This document shows, one piece after another, positions 10,806 to 24,281 of a stretch of 64,000 nucleotides of DNA (position 1 is the stretch's first letter; each line of letters begins with the position of its first letter). The stretch is from contig NC_135549.1 in NCBI RefSeq assembly GCF_964340395.1, forward strand, positions 6,625,001 through 6,689,000. The letters are read 5' to 3'. The notes under the pieces were generated by a model, which made no database searches, was not told the DNA's origin, and saw nothing but the letters and a program-made list of their open reading frames with translations. Source of the DNA: Glandiceps talaboti (Eukaryota > Hemichordata > Enteropneusta > Spengelidae). Made by a program: the position numbers and the translations under genes.

Positions 10806-13800
10806 ATGAAAGTGAAGAGACGACGAACTCGGCTTCTATTTGTTATTAGTTGTGCAATACTGTGCATTGTATTGACGAAACTCTGGGTAAATCTTATCAA
10901 CAACTTTCTTTACAACGATGCATTCAATATGATTGAACCAAGACAAACTTGGGTCAGACCTCCGACTAGAGCCACGAGGTATATCGTACATAGAGAACAC
11001 AGTGTAGATCTTCCACAATTGTCCAAGTCGATTGACGTTTTAAAAATGCAAGACTCAGACATTCGGGGTCAAATGGAAAACATACGACACCATCATCGGA
11101 ATGATTCTCAAGAACAAAGAGAAGCAGTACGCCTAAATGGAAGTATACCACAGGTAAAATCATTTAGTTAGTGGTACGTTTACATCTGGAATGGAAAAAT
11201 TTGCATTATTTTATAAGTTGAAGTATACGTGTATGTATATAGAATAAAGAATACTTTCTCATCTATTTTGGCTTTTCTTACATTTTTAGGTTTTGCTGAT
11301 AAAAGTACAAAATAGGATAACAATAATTGTTTTGCAATATTTTCCCGCGTAAAGTGTAAGATTTGAAAGCGCTAACCAAAACTTGAAGAATATGATGTAA
11401 AATTTATCAAACCCCAAAATAGAAGGTGTTGTTGTTGTATGTATGTATGTATGTATGTATGTATGTATGTATGTATGTATGTACGTACGTACGTACGTAC
11501 GTACGTACGTACAGACACTATTACGTTGATTTTTATCCCTAGAATAACAGCAAGAAATTAACTACGTCATACTTGGTGGAGGAATCCAACAGGAGAAAGT
11601 CCAATAGTATGTACATCCTACCTGTAATGCACGGTAACCAAGGTCCTAATAACCAATTACAAGCATTGAAAGTAACCATCGCCTATGCACTACATCGAAA
11701 TAGAACTCTGGTTTTGTCACCATTCTTCAACCATTTCAGTTTTGGACATGATGATGTTAGGTCGTTTAACGATACCTTGGACGCTGTGTTACTAGGGAAA
11801 CTGTTACCTGTAGCGACTGTAGAGCAGTTCAAGAATGACTGTCCTAATGGCGTCGAAGTTGTTCTACACGCCATGAACCACTCTAATACAATGCCTAAGA
11901 AAGCGTATGATGGCTTGTTTTCCCATTTGAACAAAGAGATGAATTCTCGATACTTCAATCACACAGACATCAAATTTCCAGATTTTTACAGTGGTAATGA
12001 AACTATCATCGGGTTACCAGTACAAGACTTACCAAAAGATCATTTACCATTGGACAAATTTCTAGAAATATCGAATGTTACATTTGAATCTAAATCTCGT
12101 TGTGTTGCTATGGTATATGCCTATGGAATGTGGACACGTTTTTGGTATGGGGCCTACATTCGTGAGTTCGCAGAGTACATCCGCAGAGCGCCAGCTATAC
12201 GTACAGTGGCTAATACTTTCGTAGAAACAGTCATGGCTGGAGGTCCGTACATGGCTGTACATTGGAGATTCAACAAAGAGTATAAATCGTTTTGGTAAGA
12301 CACTATCTATACTTAAAGCGGCTCAAAGAAAATCAGGAAATAAATATACTTCCATTAGCACGACTTGTAGAATCTAACACTGGAGGAGATATCTAAAAAA
12401 AAGTTAGAAATTCTGTTTCTCAAAACTACGATAAAAGGTAGACCTATCAAAATATTAGTACTTTAGGAAGTTTTGTTGTTAGAAAGTTGATGTGGGAATT
12501 CCACCTTCTAGAGTACGCTTTTGAACTTCATTCCGAAGCCTCCAAGAAAATGTAGATAGTGAATACTTACACACGTACTGATCGGTAGTGCCGATAGGAA
12601 AGTGATAGTACAAGTTCTACAAAGTTTATTGTCTCTCAAAGTCAGTTGCGATGGTTTGAATTCATTTTAGATACCAAATCTAATTGAAACTGCACGCTCA
12701 CGGTGAGTCTCTGTAATTGTTACCGTGCGATAACCGATAATCTTCTGGAGCAAAGACAACAACAAAGTCAACTTGTCTGACACCACTTGTCAATCAAAAT
12801 ACATGAGTATCTTTCTGTTCTAAAGCTAAACCGTTCTTTCACCGGCACAAATTTCTACTTTACATAACATCAACATCGATTTCACATGACTATGTTTTGC
12901 TGTTACTCGCCAGGTGTGACGTACTTCATCTAGATTCGTGTATCATGTTTGAGATACCACCTGTCAACATCTCAGATACTTTGTTGAAATACATGGACAC
13001 TTATGGAACAGGAAAACTGTACTTTGCCTCGACCTTGGAACTTGAAGTGAGCGATTTCAAAGTGTTGTTTTCTGAAAGTATTTAATAATTTGCATAATCA
13101 TTTTTGGTAGTCTAAGGTATGTTGTCTTCAAAATCAATTATGATGGTCTATCCAAATGATCAAGTATGTACAATGAGGATAATTTTTAAGAGAAAGTCAA
13201 TATAGTAAGAAAGTTTGTGAATATTTTACTCCATCAAAAAAAGTTCTCTTCATGTTTTCTTGAAGAAAGTAGTTTAATCATATTGCGACTTTTGTTTTCC
13301 TCAGCATCCAGTCTTACAACACCTTACTTCCTCTATTCCAAACTTTTACACCGTTACTCACCTTCTCAAGAGTGGAATACCATATGTGGACAAATTACAC
13401 GGTGATAACTATATGATATCTTTAATAGAGCAAGAAATCTGTCGAGGTAAGACTGGTAATGGTCAAATACAGCATGGCAATGAAAACATACACTTTTAGA
13501 ACACTTTAATATCAAGTGTTTTTGTGCATTTGGTGTCGTTGCATATATATTTCGTCCACAATTTAAACTGGTCGCATGCAATCTTTACTCACCTATTTAC
13601 AGTGTTTACAGTGAATAATTTCGGCTAGTGATTCTTCCATTTCATCCTGTGACATTTGACACTCTCAAAAAAGGGAGTGGAATGGTTTTACTAACATAAC
13701 TCACAATACATGATATTAAATCTATGTTAAGTCTAGATTATTGACAAATGCAAATATTTTAGCAGTTTTGTCTAAATATAAACATATACTGTATGTACAA

Positions 13801-13972
13801 CATGTCCCTGCTATTAATTGAAGCCTCTATTTTTCCTTCCTACATTTTAGAGGCTACCTATTTCATTGGAAGTCGTGCGTCATCTTGGAGTGACACCGTT
13901 GTTGAGGAACGGCTATGGGAAAGACATGCATACCTGCCCGATATTCTGTATCCTAAGGAAACTCCACATTAA
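10806..13972 (+). CDS. O-fucosyltransferase-like protein, copy 3
   Basis: Five exons: 10806-11153, 11543-12294, 12914-13046, 13305-13446, 13851-13972, giving 498 aa with the same intron phases as copy 2. The start ATG at 10806 opens MKVKRRRTR, a basic patch before a hydrophobic anchor (about residues 10-30), so a type II Golgi or ER membrane protein is likely. It has GNQGPNNQ at about 147-154, HWRF near 356, and FIGSRASSWS near the C-terminus. Exon 4 and the start of intron 4, and exon 5, are almost identical in DNA to copy 2, while exon 1 is strongly diverged; recent gene conversion is a plausible reason. Activity is inferred only. Confidence 0.82.
11436..11513. repeat. (GTAT)n then (GTAC)n in intron 1 of copy 3
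   Basis: About ten GTAT units pass directly into about eight GTAC units, about 30 bp before the exon 2 acceptor. The GTAC part is self-complementary. Confidence 0.95.
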
Positions 13973-16900
13973 AATATACATAAACACAAACTTGTAGAAG
14001 AAACGACACATACATGTTGTATGTTATGGATATTCAGGATGTGTTTTAGGATGATTTCGACAGCATCTTAAAACCCAAGGTTAAACCCACATCAGCTTAG
14101 AAATTCAATGAGGCATGCATAGGCCTGAAAATGGATTCAAATTACATTCTTGTACTACTGTATTTAAAATGGCCGGCTGCTGCTGTGTCAGATGACATGA
14201 CTAGCATTCCCATGTTCTGTGAAAACTTACTTGGCGTTGGTAGACTGCATCAGTCAATCACAAAGGGGGGGGGGGGGGCATTTTTTGACTGATCACCACA
14301 TGGCACCGGACTAATGATATGGGCAGAATGCCCTGGACAAAATGTCCCTTCCTCTGTTGCTACATTAATGGTAATACAATTTAATAATGGGAATGAAAAA
14401 TAGCCTAGACAACAACCTTAATGAAATGTCAAAATAATGTGAAACTAAAGGAACTATTAAAGCTAGTTGCTATACAAAGTTCTGGTACTATTTTCATGAT
14501 AACTGACCAATAAGACTAATAATTTATCACAAATTTGAAATACACATTATTTATTATCTATTCTACATCTCTTTACTTTCAAAATAAACATCTAACAAAT
14601 TTTCTACATTTGAAGATATACCCAATAACAACTGTTCTGTTAATTAGTGTCTATTAAAGTTTACCCCCAACACCACTGTTCTGTTAATTAGTGTGTAAGT
14701 TTACCCCAGCAACGCCACTGTTTAGTTTAATAGGGTCTAAACTAAGGCCCTACAATAAGCTAGCAAGCTACATAAGTCGGTGACATCATAGATAGCAATG
14801 TTACTCATAGCATCACCAGAAAGCGAACATATAAACTATATATATAGTGCAAGACGTTGGCAATGTTACAGTCTGGCTTGACAGCTTGTTACGAGTATGT
14901 GTATTCTTTTTCTTAAGTTATGGTAAAACAATGTTCACTTTTACAAAAATGTGACCACTCTTTGACCATACTGATTAGTCATGAAATAAAAAGATGGGCA
15001 TATGTCATCATGTCAGTGTAATAAGGTCATATATGCAATATAATTGTATAGCAGATACGACATCATTGCACTGATGTGATGTTGTACCCTTCAGTGTCTG
15101 ATATTTGTACTAGGTTTGGTTAAAATTGAAGTGAGGATGTCAGAGATATGGCTGTCCACAGTGGGACCTACACATGGACAGACAGACAGACATGGGTCAT
15201 TCCTATAGTCCCTTCTGGGCAGGGCCCACTGATGACTAATAAACACAAGAACTGTTATAAAGTTGCTCATTTCTTTTTTATTGGTTCACCAATTCTCAAT
15301 GTCGACTCCAAAATATAAACACAAGTTATTTTTTCTTTGAATGTCAAGGTGAAGACAGATATACAACATGTGATGGTAAATGTAATTAACCATTGGAAAG
15401 ATTACAATTGAAAACTTATTCACAATGAAAAGTAGATAAAATCATCTTTCCCAAAATTAGTAGGCAAATACATGTACATAATAAAGTAAAAATCCTTCTA
15501 CCAATAAGTTCAGAGTTTAACAAAAGGACCATAAGTTTCTAAAAATAATCACATCAAAGTTTGGAAGACTATTAAAGCAACTTAGAAATGTAGTCTGCCA
15601 AATCTGCTTTGTGAAATATCTTCAATTGGTGAAGGTAAAAAATACATTGTAATCATCTGATGATAAAATGAAAGCAACTTGCAGTTTCCAACATTTAATC
15701 CTCTTTATCAAATAAACAAAGAATCAAATAGCATTTGTTTTTGTTATGCTTCTCTGTTTTCTGTTTGAAGAATAGTTCTGAAATATATGTAAGGTGGGTA
15801 GATTTTGTACAACTAATCTCAAAATACTGACTTATTATTCTGTTCTTCAAAACTATGACTACCAAACCACAGGCAGTTTCTTCTCCACTGTCTATGACAA
15901 AACTAACGGAAAAACCAACAAATTCGAACAACTACACACCAAAGTAATGACATCTTGGTTCCTAGAGGAAAAGGCTAGTCAGACTTATTTCTGCCTTTAG
16001 TACACATACACAATTACTGCAATCAACTTAAATACGATTCTTGGTGATAAGATAGCACCTCGGTAACTTATTCAATTTTGAAATCCTGTAAAGAAGCTCT
16101 AATGCACTTGATGTGTGTTTGGCCATTTGGCCATTTCCTGCAAGGGTTTATGGGAAAACCTCTCTTGTGACATCACTTTTCCTACAATCTCTCTCTGTCT
16201 TGTAATTGGCACTCTTTATATTTGTAAAGTGTACCTGAGACCATCAAACAATACAGTATACTAAAGGCAGAAATAAGTCAGACTAGACATTTCCGTTAAT
16301 GTGTTAACAAAGGCAGTTTATACATATAATGTGTCTAAATATATATAACTTTCTTTTCTATATATATGACTAAGTTGGTATATTATTTATGATATTAGAA
16401 TATATTGAGGTTTCACCAAAAATTACATTAAATTAGCACCAAAGTTATCATCATAAAATACACTTGTACTGATTTGTTGTTCACATATTGCATACTGCAT
16501 GATATGAAATATATATTTTAAAAAATCATTTCAACATTAGAAAAAAAAAGAAATACAAATTGTACTGTACAATGATCACAGAGACTGTCTGGTTTAGAAT
16601 ATGAGAATGAACTTAGATTTGATAATTTCCCTGTCTTCTGAGATTTCAAGTGAGTAGAATTAGCTACTTGTTCAATAAACAAAGTCACTTTGTTTAGTTT
16701 ATTTGAGTTGTCACAAATTAACTTACTGTAGATATTTCATCTCATCAATAATTTGCAATTTGTTGTGGACTGTCTAAACAGATTAAACTACTTATAGAAT
16801 GTAACATATATGTTCAGCAACTGATGGACTTTACAACTGCAGAAAGTTATGCAAAAATGGAAAGACTTGGTTTATAGCTTGTAGCCACATCCACCTAACC

Positions 16901-18193
16901 CAGCATAGAAACCACTGGATAAACTAATAACCCAAAACACACTTACTAGCTATTAAAAGTTTGTGACATTGACTATCGTATGAATGAAGTCAGATATGTC
17001 ACTATATTAGTTCTGTTCAACACATGTACGTCCATGATTAAATAACAAACAACAAAACTCTTAATAAAGGCAGATGAATTTCATCTCGAGTAATAAAATA
17101 ATTGTATGGCATAAAGATGAAAATGACCCTTTTCTTTTGAGTCTGTACCACAATTTGGACTAGTTGTGTAACTATTGGTATACAGTATGGATCTATTATT
17201 GTAGATACATGTATACAGCAAAGTGTAGACCACAGACTGTCACACCAAGGTCAAAGGGCAAAGTCAATAATTGTGCAGCATTTAACACATGTTGGTCCTG
17301 TGAAATATCTAAGAATGTGATTATTACAAGGACATAAAGGCACTTCAAATTGTAATAACTAACTAGAAGATAAACACACAAAAACAAACACATATTGCAA
17401 ACAAACACTAGCATCTTGATAACGTGTGGAGATTGAAAGTAGCTGTCATACAATTCTATCATCAATGTTTTCTGACTACAAAAAGCTATCCGTTTGATAA
17501 CATTTTGGTCTGTGTTCAATCCATACCAATTTGTATTGGATTCTTAAATCAAAGTAATGTGATAATAAGTACTGGTAACAATAATTGCACCTATTTCCTC
17601 CTGTCTAAATTTAGCCATATAGGTATAATGTCAAGAATTATAAACAAAAATATTTAAGAAAATAGACTTTAGACTTCCTATCCCATGGCTTGCAAAGAAC
17701 TATTATCATTCATTCACAAAGGATGCAAGAATGGAATTCATTCAAGAATTCATTGTTAATTTTTTAATTTGTAAATTTTTCCTCTTCATAGAACTTCTAG
17801 GCAGAACAAGAAGCTGATTGTTCTACATTTTGAGTCCAGCTGAAATATACTTTGAGCTATCAACTTGGTCTGCCTTACAAAGTTGGATTGTTTCTTTTCT
17901 TCAAAATTGTCTCGTGACAAGAATCATATCTATAAATTTCAAATCCATCATACACTAAGCCTTCATAAAAGACATAGTTCCCAACTGGTGTGTTGTATGA
18001 CAAAGCTATTGTGCAAATTTGAATGGTGTCTCTAGATGCAAAACTTCATCACTGACCTTGAATACGGAGGTCAAAGTCACAGGTCAAGGTATAAAGAGAA
18101 TGCTTACTTTAGAACCCAACATAATAATAGAAAATTACAATATCTACACAAACACCAGTTTTACAGTTTACTTTCTGGTCATTGTACCACAGT
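13973..18193. other. Gene-poor interval between copy 3 and the LRR-ADPRH gene
   Basis: No exon with splice-site and family support was found. It contains three degraded copies of a roughly 60-bp unit with ACTGTTCTGTTAATTAGTGT at about 14615-14745, a G-run near 14267, and the inverted-repeat element at 15975-16286. Part is probably the 3'UTR of one or both flanking convergent genes. Confidence 0.5.
15975..16286. mobile_element. Candidate MITE with 31-bp terminal inverted repeats
   Basis: The left end (15975-16005, beginning CTAGTCAGACTTATTTCTGC) matches the reverse complement of the right end (16256-16286) with two mismatches in 31. The interior has no coding sequence. CTAG at both ends makes a TA target possible, but the flanking duplication is not clear. 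Confidence 0.65.
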
Positions 18194-21100
18194 CTATGGC
18201 AATCCCATCATATCCAGCAGTGCATTCACTTTGGCATTCAACCACTGGGATTCTTGAGTTCTGAGGCCATCCAGCCATTGTTTGGGTAGCTTACTGTATC
18301 CATACACACAGCCCAATAGAGCACCTACCACACAGGCATTACTGTTACTGTCTGCACCCCTCATGACCAAGTCTGATACAACAGTTCTGTCAAATTAAAA
18401 GTTACAGTCAGCTTTATAAGCCATTATTTTACTATTGTGTATCAGTTACAGATAGTAATAGTATCTGGACTACATTACATTGGCATAAATCCACTTTTTG
18501 TTTACCTTGTTTAGAAGTAGTCAAATACAATTCATCCTTCACCTTCAAGAACCTTTAACTGTATATGTATCACTCTGTTTCTTCGGTCTTTTTTTCACTT
18601 TTTATAATCATATTAATACTAGACAAGCTAGCCTTTGACGACAATATAAAGAATGATGCAATACTAAATTTTAACTGTTCATAAACTGCTTTGTTGGTCT
18701 ACTGGAACTATCAATAGTTGGATTTCATATCAACTTTGTTAGGATACATATTTCAAAATGTCTATCATTTAAGAACTAGAAAAATCTTGTCAGTTTGAAA
18801 TTTAAGACACTTGGCTGCTTACCTGAAATCTTTCTGAAGTCTTAAGGCAGCAACTGCTGCTGCCATGGGTTTGAATGTATAACTCTGTCTATTAGGCTCA
18901 CCCACTCTGACACTGTCAAAAAAGAGAGTAACATACCATAATCACACACCTAAGTATCTTTATATTCTCTTGATTTACAACAATTAAGCACCATCTACAG
19001 ATTCCTGTTTAAGTCTTTAGAACTTAAGCCTTTATCCCTTAAATCCTGGTTTTCTCGGCTTGTAATTTTTGTGTACCAACAAAGCCCCCCCCCCCCTCCC
19101 CCACACCCCCTGGTAGAAAGGCGATTAAAAGCTAACATTAAACTTACTAGAAACCAAGTCCTTAAAGGGTGAATCAAATTCTGACAAAGTGACACAAAAA
19201 TCAGTAACTAAAAAAATGTATATATCTTAGATATAAATCATACCTTTCAAAGTCCTTTGCAGCAAAGTGGTGAAGATAGTCTTTGATATGGTTATTGTCT
19301 GATAAGAATGACTTGCCAGCTTCCTTGGCAACGTCTAGAATTTCCTCTATACACATGGCATTTTTAGAGTTGTACTTTCCTTGTAGGACTTGTGCTATGA
19401 TTACAGAGATGGCTATGCTGCTAGCTTGACATCTAGGCAAATAAAAAATACAAACATATCAAACAATACTCAATACATACAAAGATAGCAGTCAGAAAAT
19501 GATATATTTCCAATGCAATCTATGTAAAATGATGGAAATAACTTATGATGGAAATAATTTAAGATTTACATATATGTGTATAAACTTTGCATTCGCATAT
19601 ACCGGTAAAACCGTATGCGTATAACTGACCTAATAATGACCTAGATGTGTGCACGATGATAATATTAGGGCTCATTGCAAAAAGTATGCTTTAATTATCA
19701 AACACTTCATTAGGATATTATCACTGCAAGTAAATGAAAATTAGCACTTTACCCATTTAGTCTAAAATATCTACTGATTAATAGTCAAAAGACCAAAGTA
19801 TGACATCACAATATACAATGATATTGCCGTATGTACATCAAATATTTTAAACCATACCTGGAATCCCAGTGAGTTGATTGACATATCCTCTGTGCATTCT
19901 GGGTAACTTCTTTCAAATCATGGAACTGTGGGATTCCCAAGATGGCCGCCCTAACAATAGCACCATTGTCAGCAAAGTAGTTATGGCAACCAGCTTCTCC
20001 CTGATCATGTAGTTTAGACCATACAGCCCTGGATACAGTGTGAGGATCTTGTATGTATCCTCCATCTGATACTACCTACAGAGAATAATCAGCATAACTT
20101 GTATAGTTAAGCAAAAAAAGCAAATTGTGCTCTGTAAAACAGAATCATTGAATTCAGAGATGATGATATGAAGTTTACTATACTCTCTCAAGTAGAATGC
20201 ATCCAAGTAGTGCTATCTTTAACATCCTCAACTTGTAATGGACAGAATATCAACAAAACTATGATTTTATTATTTTTAAATAAACTTTACATACAGACAT
20301 CATATTATATTACTGGTCTAAGTTTTTTCCACATATTGAAGGATACACTTAATCTAGGTGCTCCCTCAGTCAGCAAAGTAGCTTACCTTAGCTATAGTAT
20401 TGCACACTAAATTAGGTCCAATGTCACCGAGTTCAGGAAACCCATTGTAACACCAGTAAGACAATCTCTGAGCAAAGTCTAACTCATCAATCACACCTGC
20501 CCACGATAATAGGGAATCCAGGACCAGAATCTGAATAATAAAACACACTGGGTCATGGCCAGAATCTGAATAATATAATACAATTGGGTCATAGACAGAA
20601 ACAGAATAATGATACAGAGTTGGGTCAATGTCATCGTTATGGAAACACCAACTCAGCTATTTACATATACAGTGTGCTTATGCTGATTTCTTACAACAAT
20701 AGTTAAATAATATAAGGTAACGGATATAAGTTGAATTTGATATTTAAGAACAAAACAATCCAAATGCTTCCAAGAACGCTATAAAAATATACATGTAAGT
20801 GATGGTTTGATATTTACGTACCATTTGGTCAAAGTCCACAGTCCAATCACCTTTCTGCCACCTTACACGGTGTTTATCTTGAATGATGTTATCATAACAC
20901 AGCGTTTCTTGATCATAGTGAAATTGACACTCATCTGGACTAAGGTGTTCTGTACAGATGCCAATAGCATCCCCTATAGCTGCACCATAGATTAAACCTG
21001 TATTTGATGTACACAATAGTGGGAGAAATATACAGTAAAAGCTGCCGATGTTCTCTCATATACCTTACAATATATTCATATGTACTTAAGAATATATTTT

Positions 21101-24100
21101 GCACAGAAACACTAAAAGTGGGTAAGAGGTAGAACTACCTAAAGTGGGTTTGTGAACTGTACCTACAATAATGTTTTATCATGTGCAATTTCAGACATTA
21201 CTTTGACAGGCAAATTAGATTGCATTATATCAGTACTTTCTAAAAATAGAGAGGGTATTCATATACAAATGTATGACATGATTCTTCAGTGATGTGAAAA
21301 ATAAAAGCTAGAATATCATTCTTAGCAGACTGAAAGTCAATTTCACATTATTTTCTCGAGTTCATTTGGACAATATGAGCCCCTTCCATCCCTTCCCTCC
21401 AATGACTCATTGACATAATAACTAAATAATACCTGTAATTTTATCGACCAACTCATCAGCTTCATACTTGGTAGCATCTAGAGGTGGGCGTAGTGGGGTA
21501 CGTACACGACTTGTAGTGTTGGATGTATGAGTCTGTTCTTGCACATACTGAGCACGTGCTGAATGTGGGTTGGCTACAGCACTCTGTAATATATTACCTA
21601 GTACAAAATACAAACATAGCAAACATTCATCAATATGTACAGTGTATATCATTTTTCTTAAATTAATCAATCAAAACAAACAAATATTGACAATTTTAGT
21701 GATATTACATTTATATTTAACAAATACAGTTAGGCAAGACTACATTTGTCTACTAGAGAAAGATTTTCAACTGTTATGGGGACAATCGCATGATGTAGCA
21801 CAAGTTCAATAAACTAACTTTGTTCATTAATAGGGGGAGGGGATCTGGCATCAATGCAATTGCTGAACTTCATTTTCACACTTCTCACCAAATTTAGAAA
21901 AATTTCATGCCTTCAATGATAACAGGATTCTACATTTATTATTGAGAAGTTGATAACGTCATTAAAATTTACTGCTAATGTGATATACAGTGCTGGGTTT
22001 CTGCTAATATTTTAATTTTGTTTTATACAAAGTTTTTACATTGTAATGATTGTAGTGATGTGACTGCTAACATTTTCATCATGGGGACACCATAAATGGG
22101 TGCATGTTGTACTTGTGAATGTTCATTTTAATAGGGGGAGGGGCCGAGCGTTTTGTCCTAAACGAATGAAGTTTGTTTATTGAGCTTGTGTGACATTGTG
22201 CAATTGTCCCTAAAGATAACTGTTTTAATAACAAAGTCATTAACTGTATAGATAATATGGTGTGTATCTCACCTCTGACTCTTTTGAAGACATTATCTGT
22301 GCCACGTTCCCTTGGTAAATATCCATTGTGGATCTGTCTATGTAGGTACTGCATGGTGGCTTCAGACCCTTCATCACATATACATTGTGGTGGCCTCTCA
22401 CATTTATTATTGATAGCCAGGACCACTTTAAGTGTTTTACACACCCCTAGTGATGTTGGCAAAGCTTGCAGATAATTATGACTGACATTCAACTTTTTCA
22501 ACTTCTCCATGCTTCCTAGCTCATCTGGTAAGAGAACCAGTTCGTTAAATGACAAATCAAGTTTCTCTAACTTTACAAGGTGGATAAAGGACTTGGGGAT
22601 CTGTTTGAGGTTGTTGTGATTTAAATGCAGAGTTTTGAGATGGAAAAGTAATCCAAAACTGTGAGGCAGAGACGTCAGGTGATTATGACTCAAGTCCAGG
22701 TGATAAAGATGTGGTAAACGCAATGGCAATTCTACTGGTAACTGTGTTAACATGTTGAATGAGACATCCATGCGTTCATACAATGATATCGAATCAACAA
22801 TATTCCACGGTAGTTCACTGAGTGAGCCAGGTAGTGCTTCACCATTCATATGCTGAAAAAACAAACAAACAAGAGTTACAGCCACTGCAAAGGAAATGTT
22901 TTATCTTTTGATGTTACTAGATTGCCTATTTTTGTAATCAACAAAAATTGCGGTAATGTGCCTGTGACAGATCAGTGTTACTTAAGATGACTGACTATAA
23001 CAAAAAACATTTATAACTGTGGCCATCATGTATTCATTTTAATTTCATAAGTTCATTCTAAGTAGTTTCAATATCATGCATCAGATGTATAGTCATGAAA
23101 CAGCAACAATTTCTTGCAAATGCTGATCACTATCAATACTGTGGACCTAGCTGTCTTTTGAAGCCTTCAAGTATAAACCTTATTGGAATCTAGCTTTGAA
23201 AAGTTTTACCACATGACAAACAAACTTAAAAATAATTTTTATACCTTAACTTTGTAAAAATAAAATCATCATAAACTGCTAAAAATTGATCATCTTAATA
23301 AAAATGTTTTTTTTTTTTTTTGAGTGTTACCAAATAGTGGATTTGGAAATGTTCAAATCTAACTATGACTAACATATGATATAAAATATGTATCTATTGT
23401 ATAAATCCATGTTTCTTAATTTTCAAGTAAGCGGCCACAATCACCTAAATTTATGGTAAAAATGGCATATTGTTATGTAACACCATTTGTTGAGTTCAAC
23501 AGTTTCACAATGTCAAAATGAATGAAGTCTAGTGCAAAGTGGCAACAGCTTGTCTGTACATCATCCAACAAAGCTATTACCAAAACATTTATATCATAAT
23601 GATAAATTCACAGTGACATTTACCATCATCATTAACTTTATTTGGACAGCCATACAGAAATAGCCAGACTGCTGGCTGGATCTGTGAAGACTACACTACA
23701 TTTGATAATTAGTTTAGAAGAGTCACAGAACCAGCCACTATAAACAGGATAAAACATGTTAACACCATCAAAGCTGTATTGACACTGTGGGTTTTTTTTT
23801 TGTGTGGTGACGTTTTCAAACCCATGTTGTTAATCTGTTGGCAGCTCTTTTCTACTGCCAATACTACATTGCTATTTTCATACACACTTGACTTCATCTA
23901 GTGGCTATATATGTCAATGTGTCAAGGCTAATCTGAGACATACATGTACAATGTATAAACACAAACTATGCATACTAGTTAGGCACCCAGTTTTAAAGCC
24001 TATACAATTTGATTGTGTTATATCTTTTCATTTTGTAAACTATTTTTGCAACAATACATATTATATCACATATCCCTGATGAAATCAATGCATATTATAA

Positions 24101-24281
24101 ATACCTTGTCCCCCCCCAAAAAAAATAAAAATAAAAAATAAAAAAATAAAAAAAGTTTTCACTTTTATGACTCTATACTTACCTGTTCATAGAGTTGGGG
24201 GTTCATTTTCCGACTCAAATTTAACTCTTTTCTTTCATCATCCCTGACTGGGACGAAGTCGTGTGTCTCAACGTTTCCCAT
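18194..24281 (-). CDS. LRR domain fused to ADP-ribosylglycohydrolase domain
   Basis: Nine coding exons, 5' to 3': 24183-24281, 22273-22852, 21433-21597, 20822-20997, 20387-20530, 19858-20075, 19244-19432, 18823-18912, 18194-18386; 617 aa, phases consistent throughout. The start MGNVETHD fits an N-myristoylation motif (Gly2, Thr6). Residues about 58-185 hold about five 23-residue leucine-rich repeats (LDLSHNHLTSLP, LDLSFNELVLLP). The ADP-ribosylglycohydrolase domain runs from about 281 with GLIYGAAIGDAIG, WTVDFDQM (332-339), NGAIVR (424-429), DSRCQAS and RGADSNSN (563-570). The family normally has WTDDT and GGDTDTN-like metal ligands, so one acidic residue in each motif is changed here; the enzyme may be altered or inactive. 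The family removes ADP-ribose from proteins or small molecules; substrate here is unknown. Confidence 0.85.
20531..20640 (-). repeat. Tandem duplication of a 3' splice site
   Basis: On the minus strand the acceptor TATTATTCAG followed by ATTCTGG occurs at the exon start (20530) and again 35 bp upstream (20565); a weaker third copy, sharing GACCCAA and CATTATTCTG, lies near 20590-20640. Use of the upstream acceptor would add 35 nt and shift the frame. Confidence 0.85.

Noticed and set aside
15695-16000. Short overlapping frames on both strands near the inverted-repeat element
   Set aside because: No splice-site support, no motifs, base composition like the surroundings.
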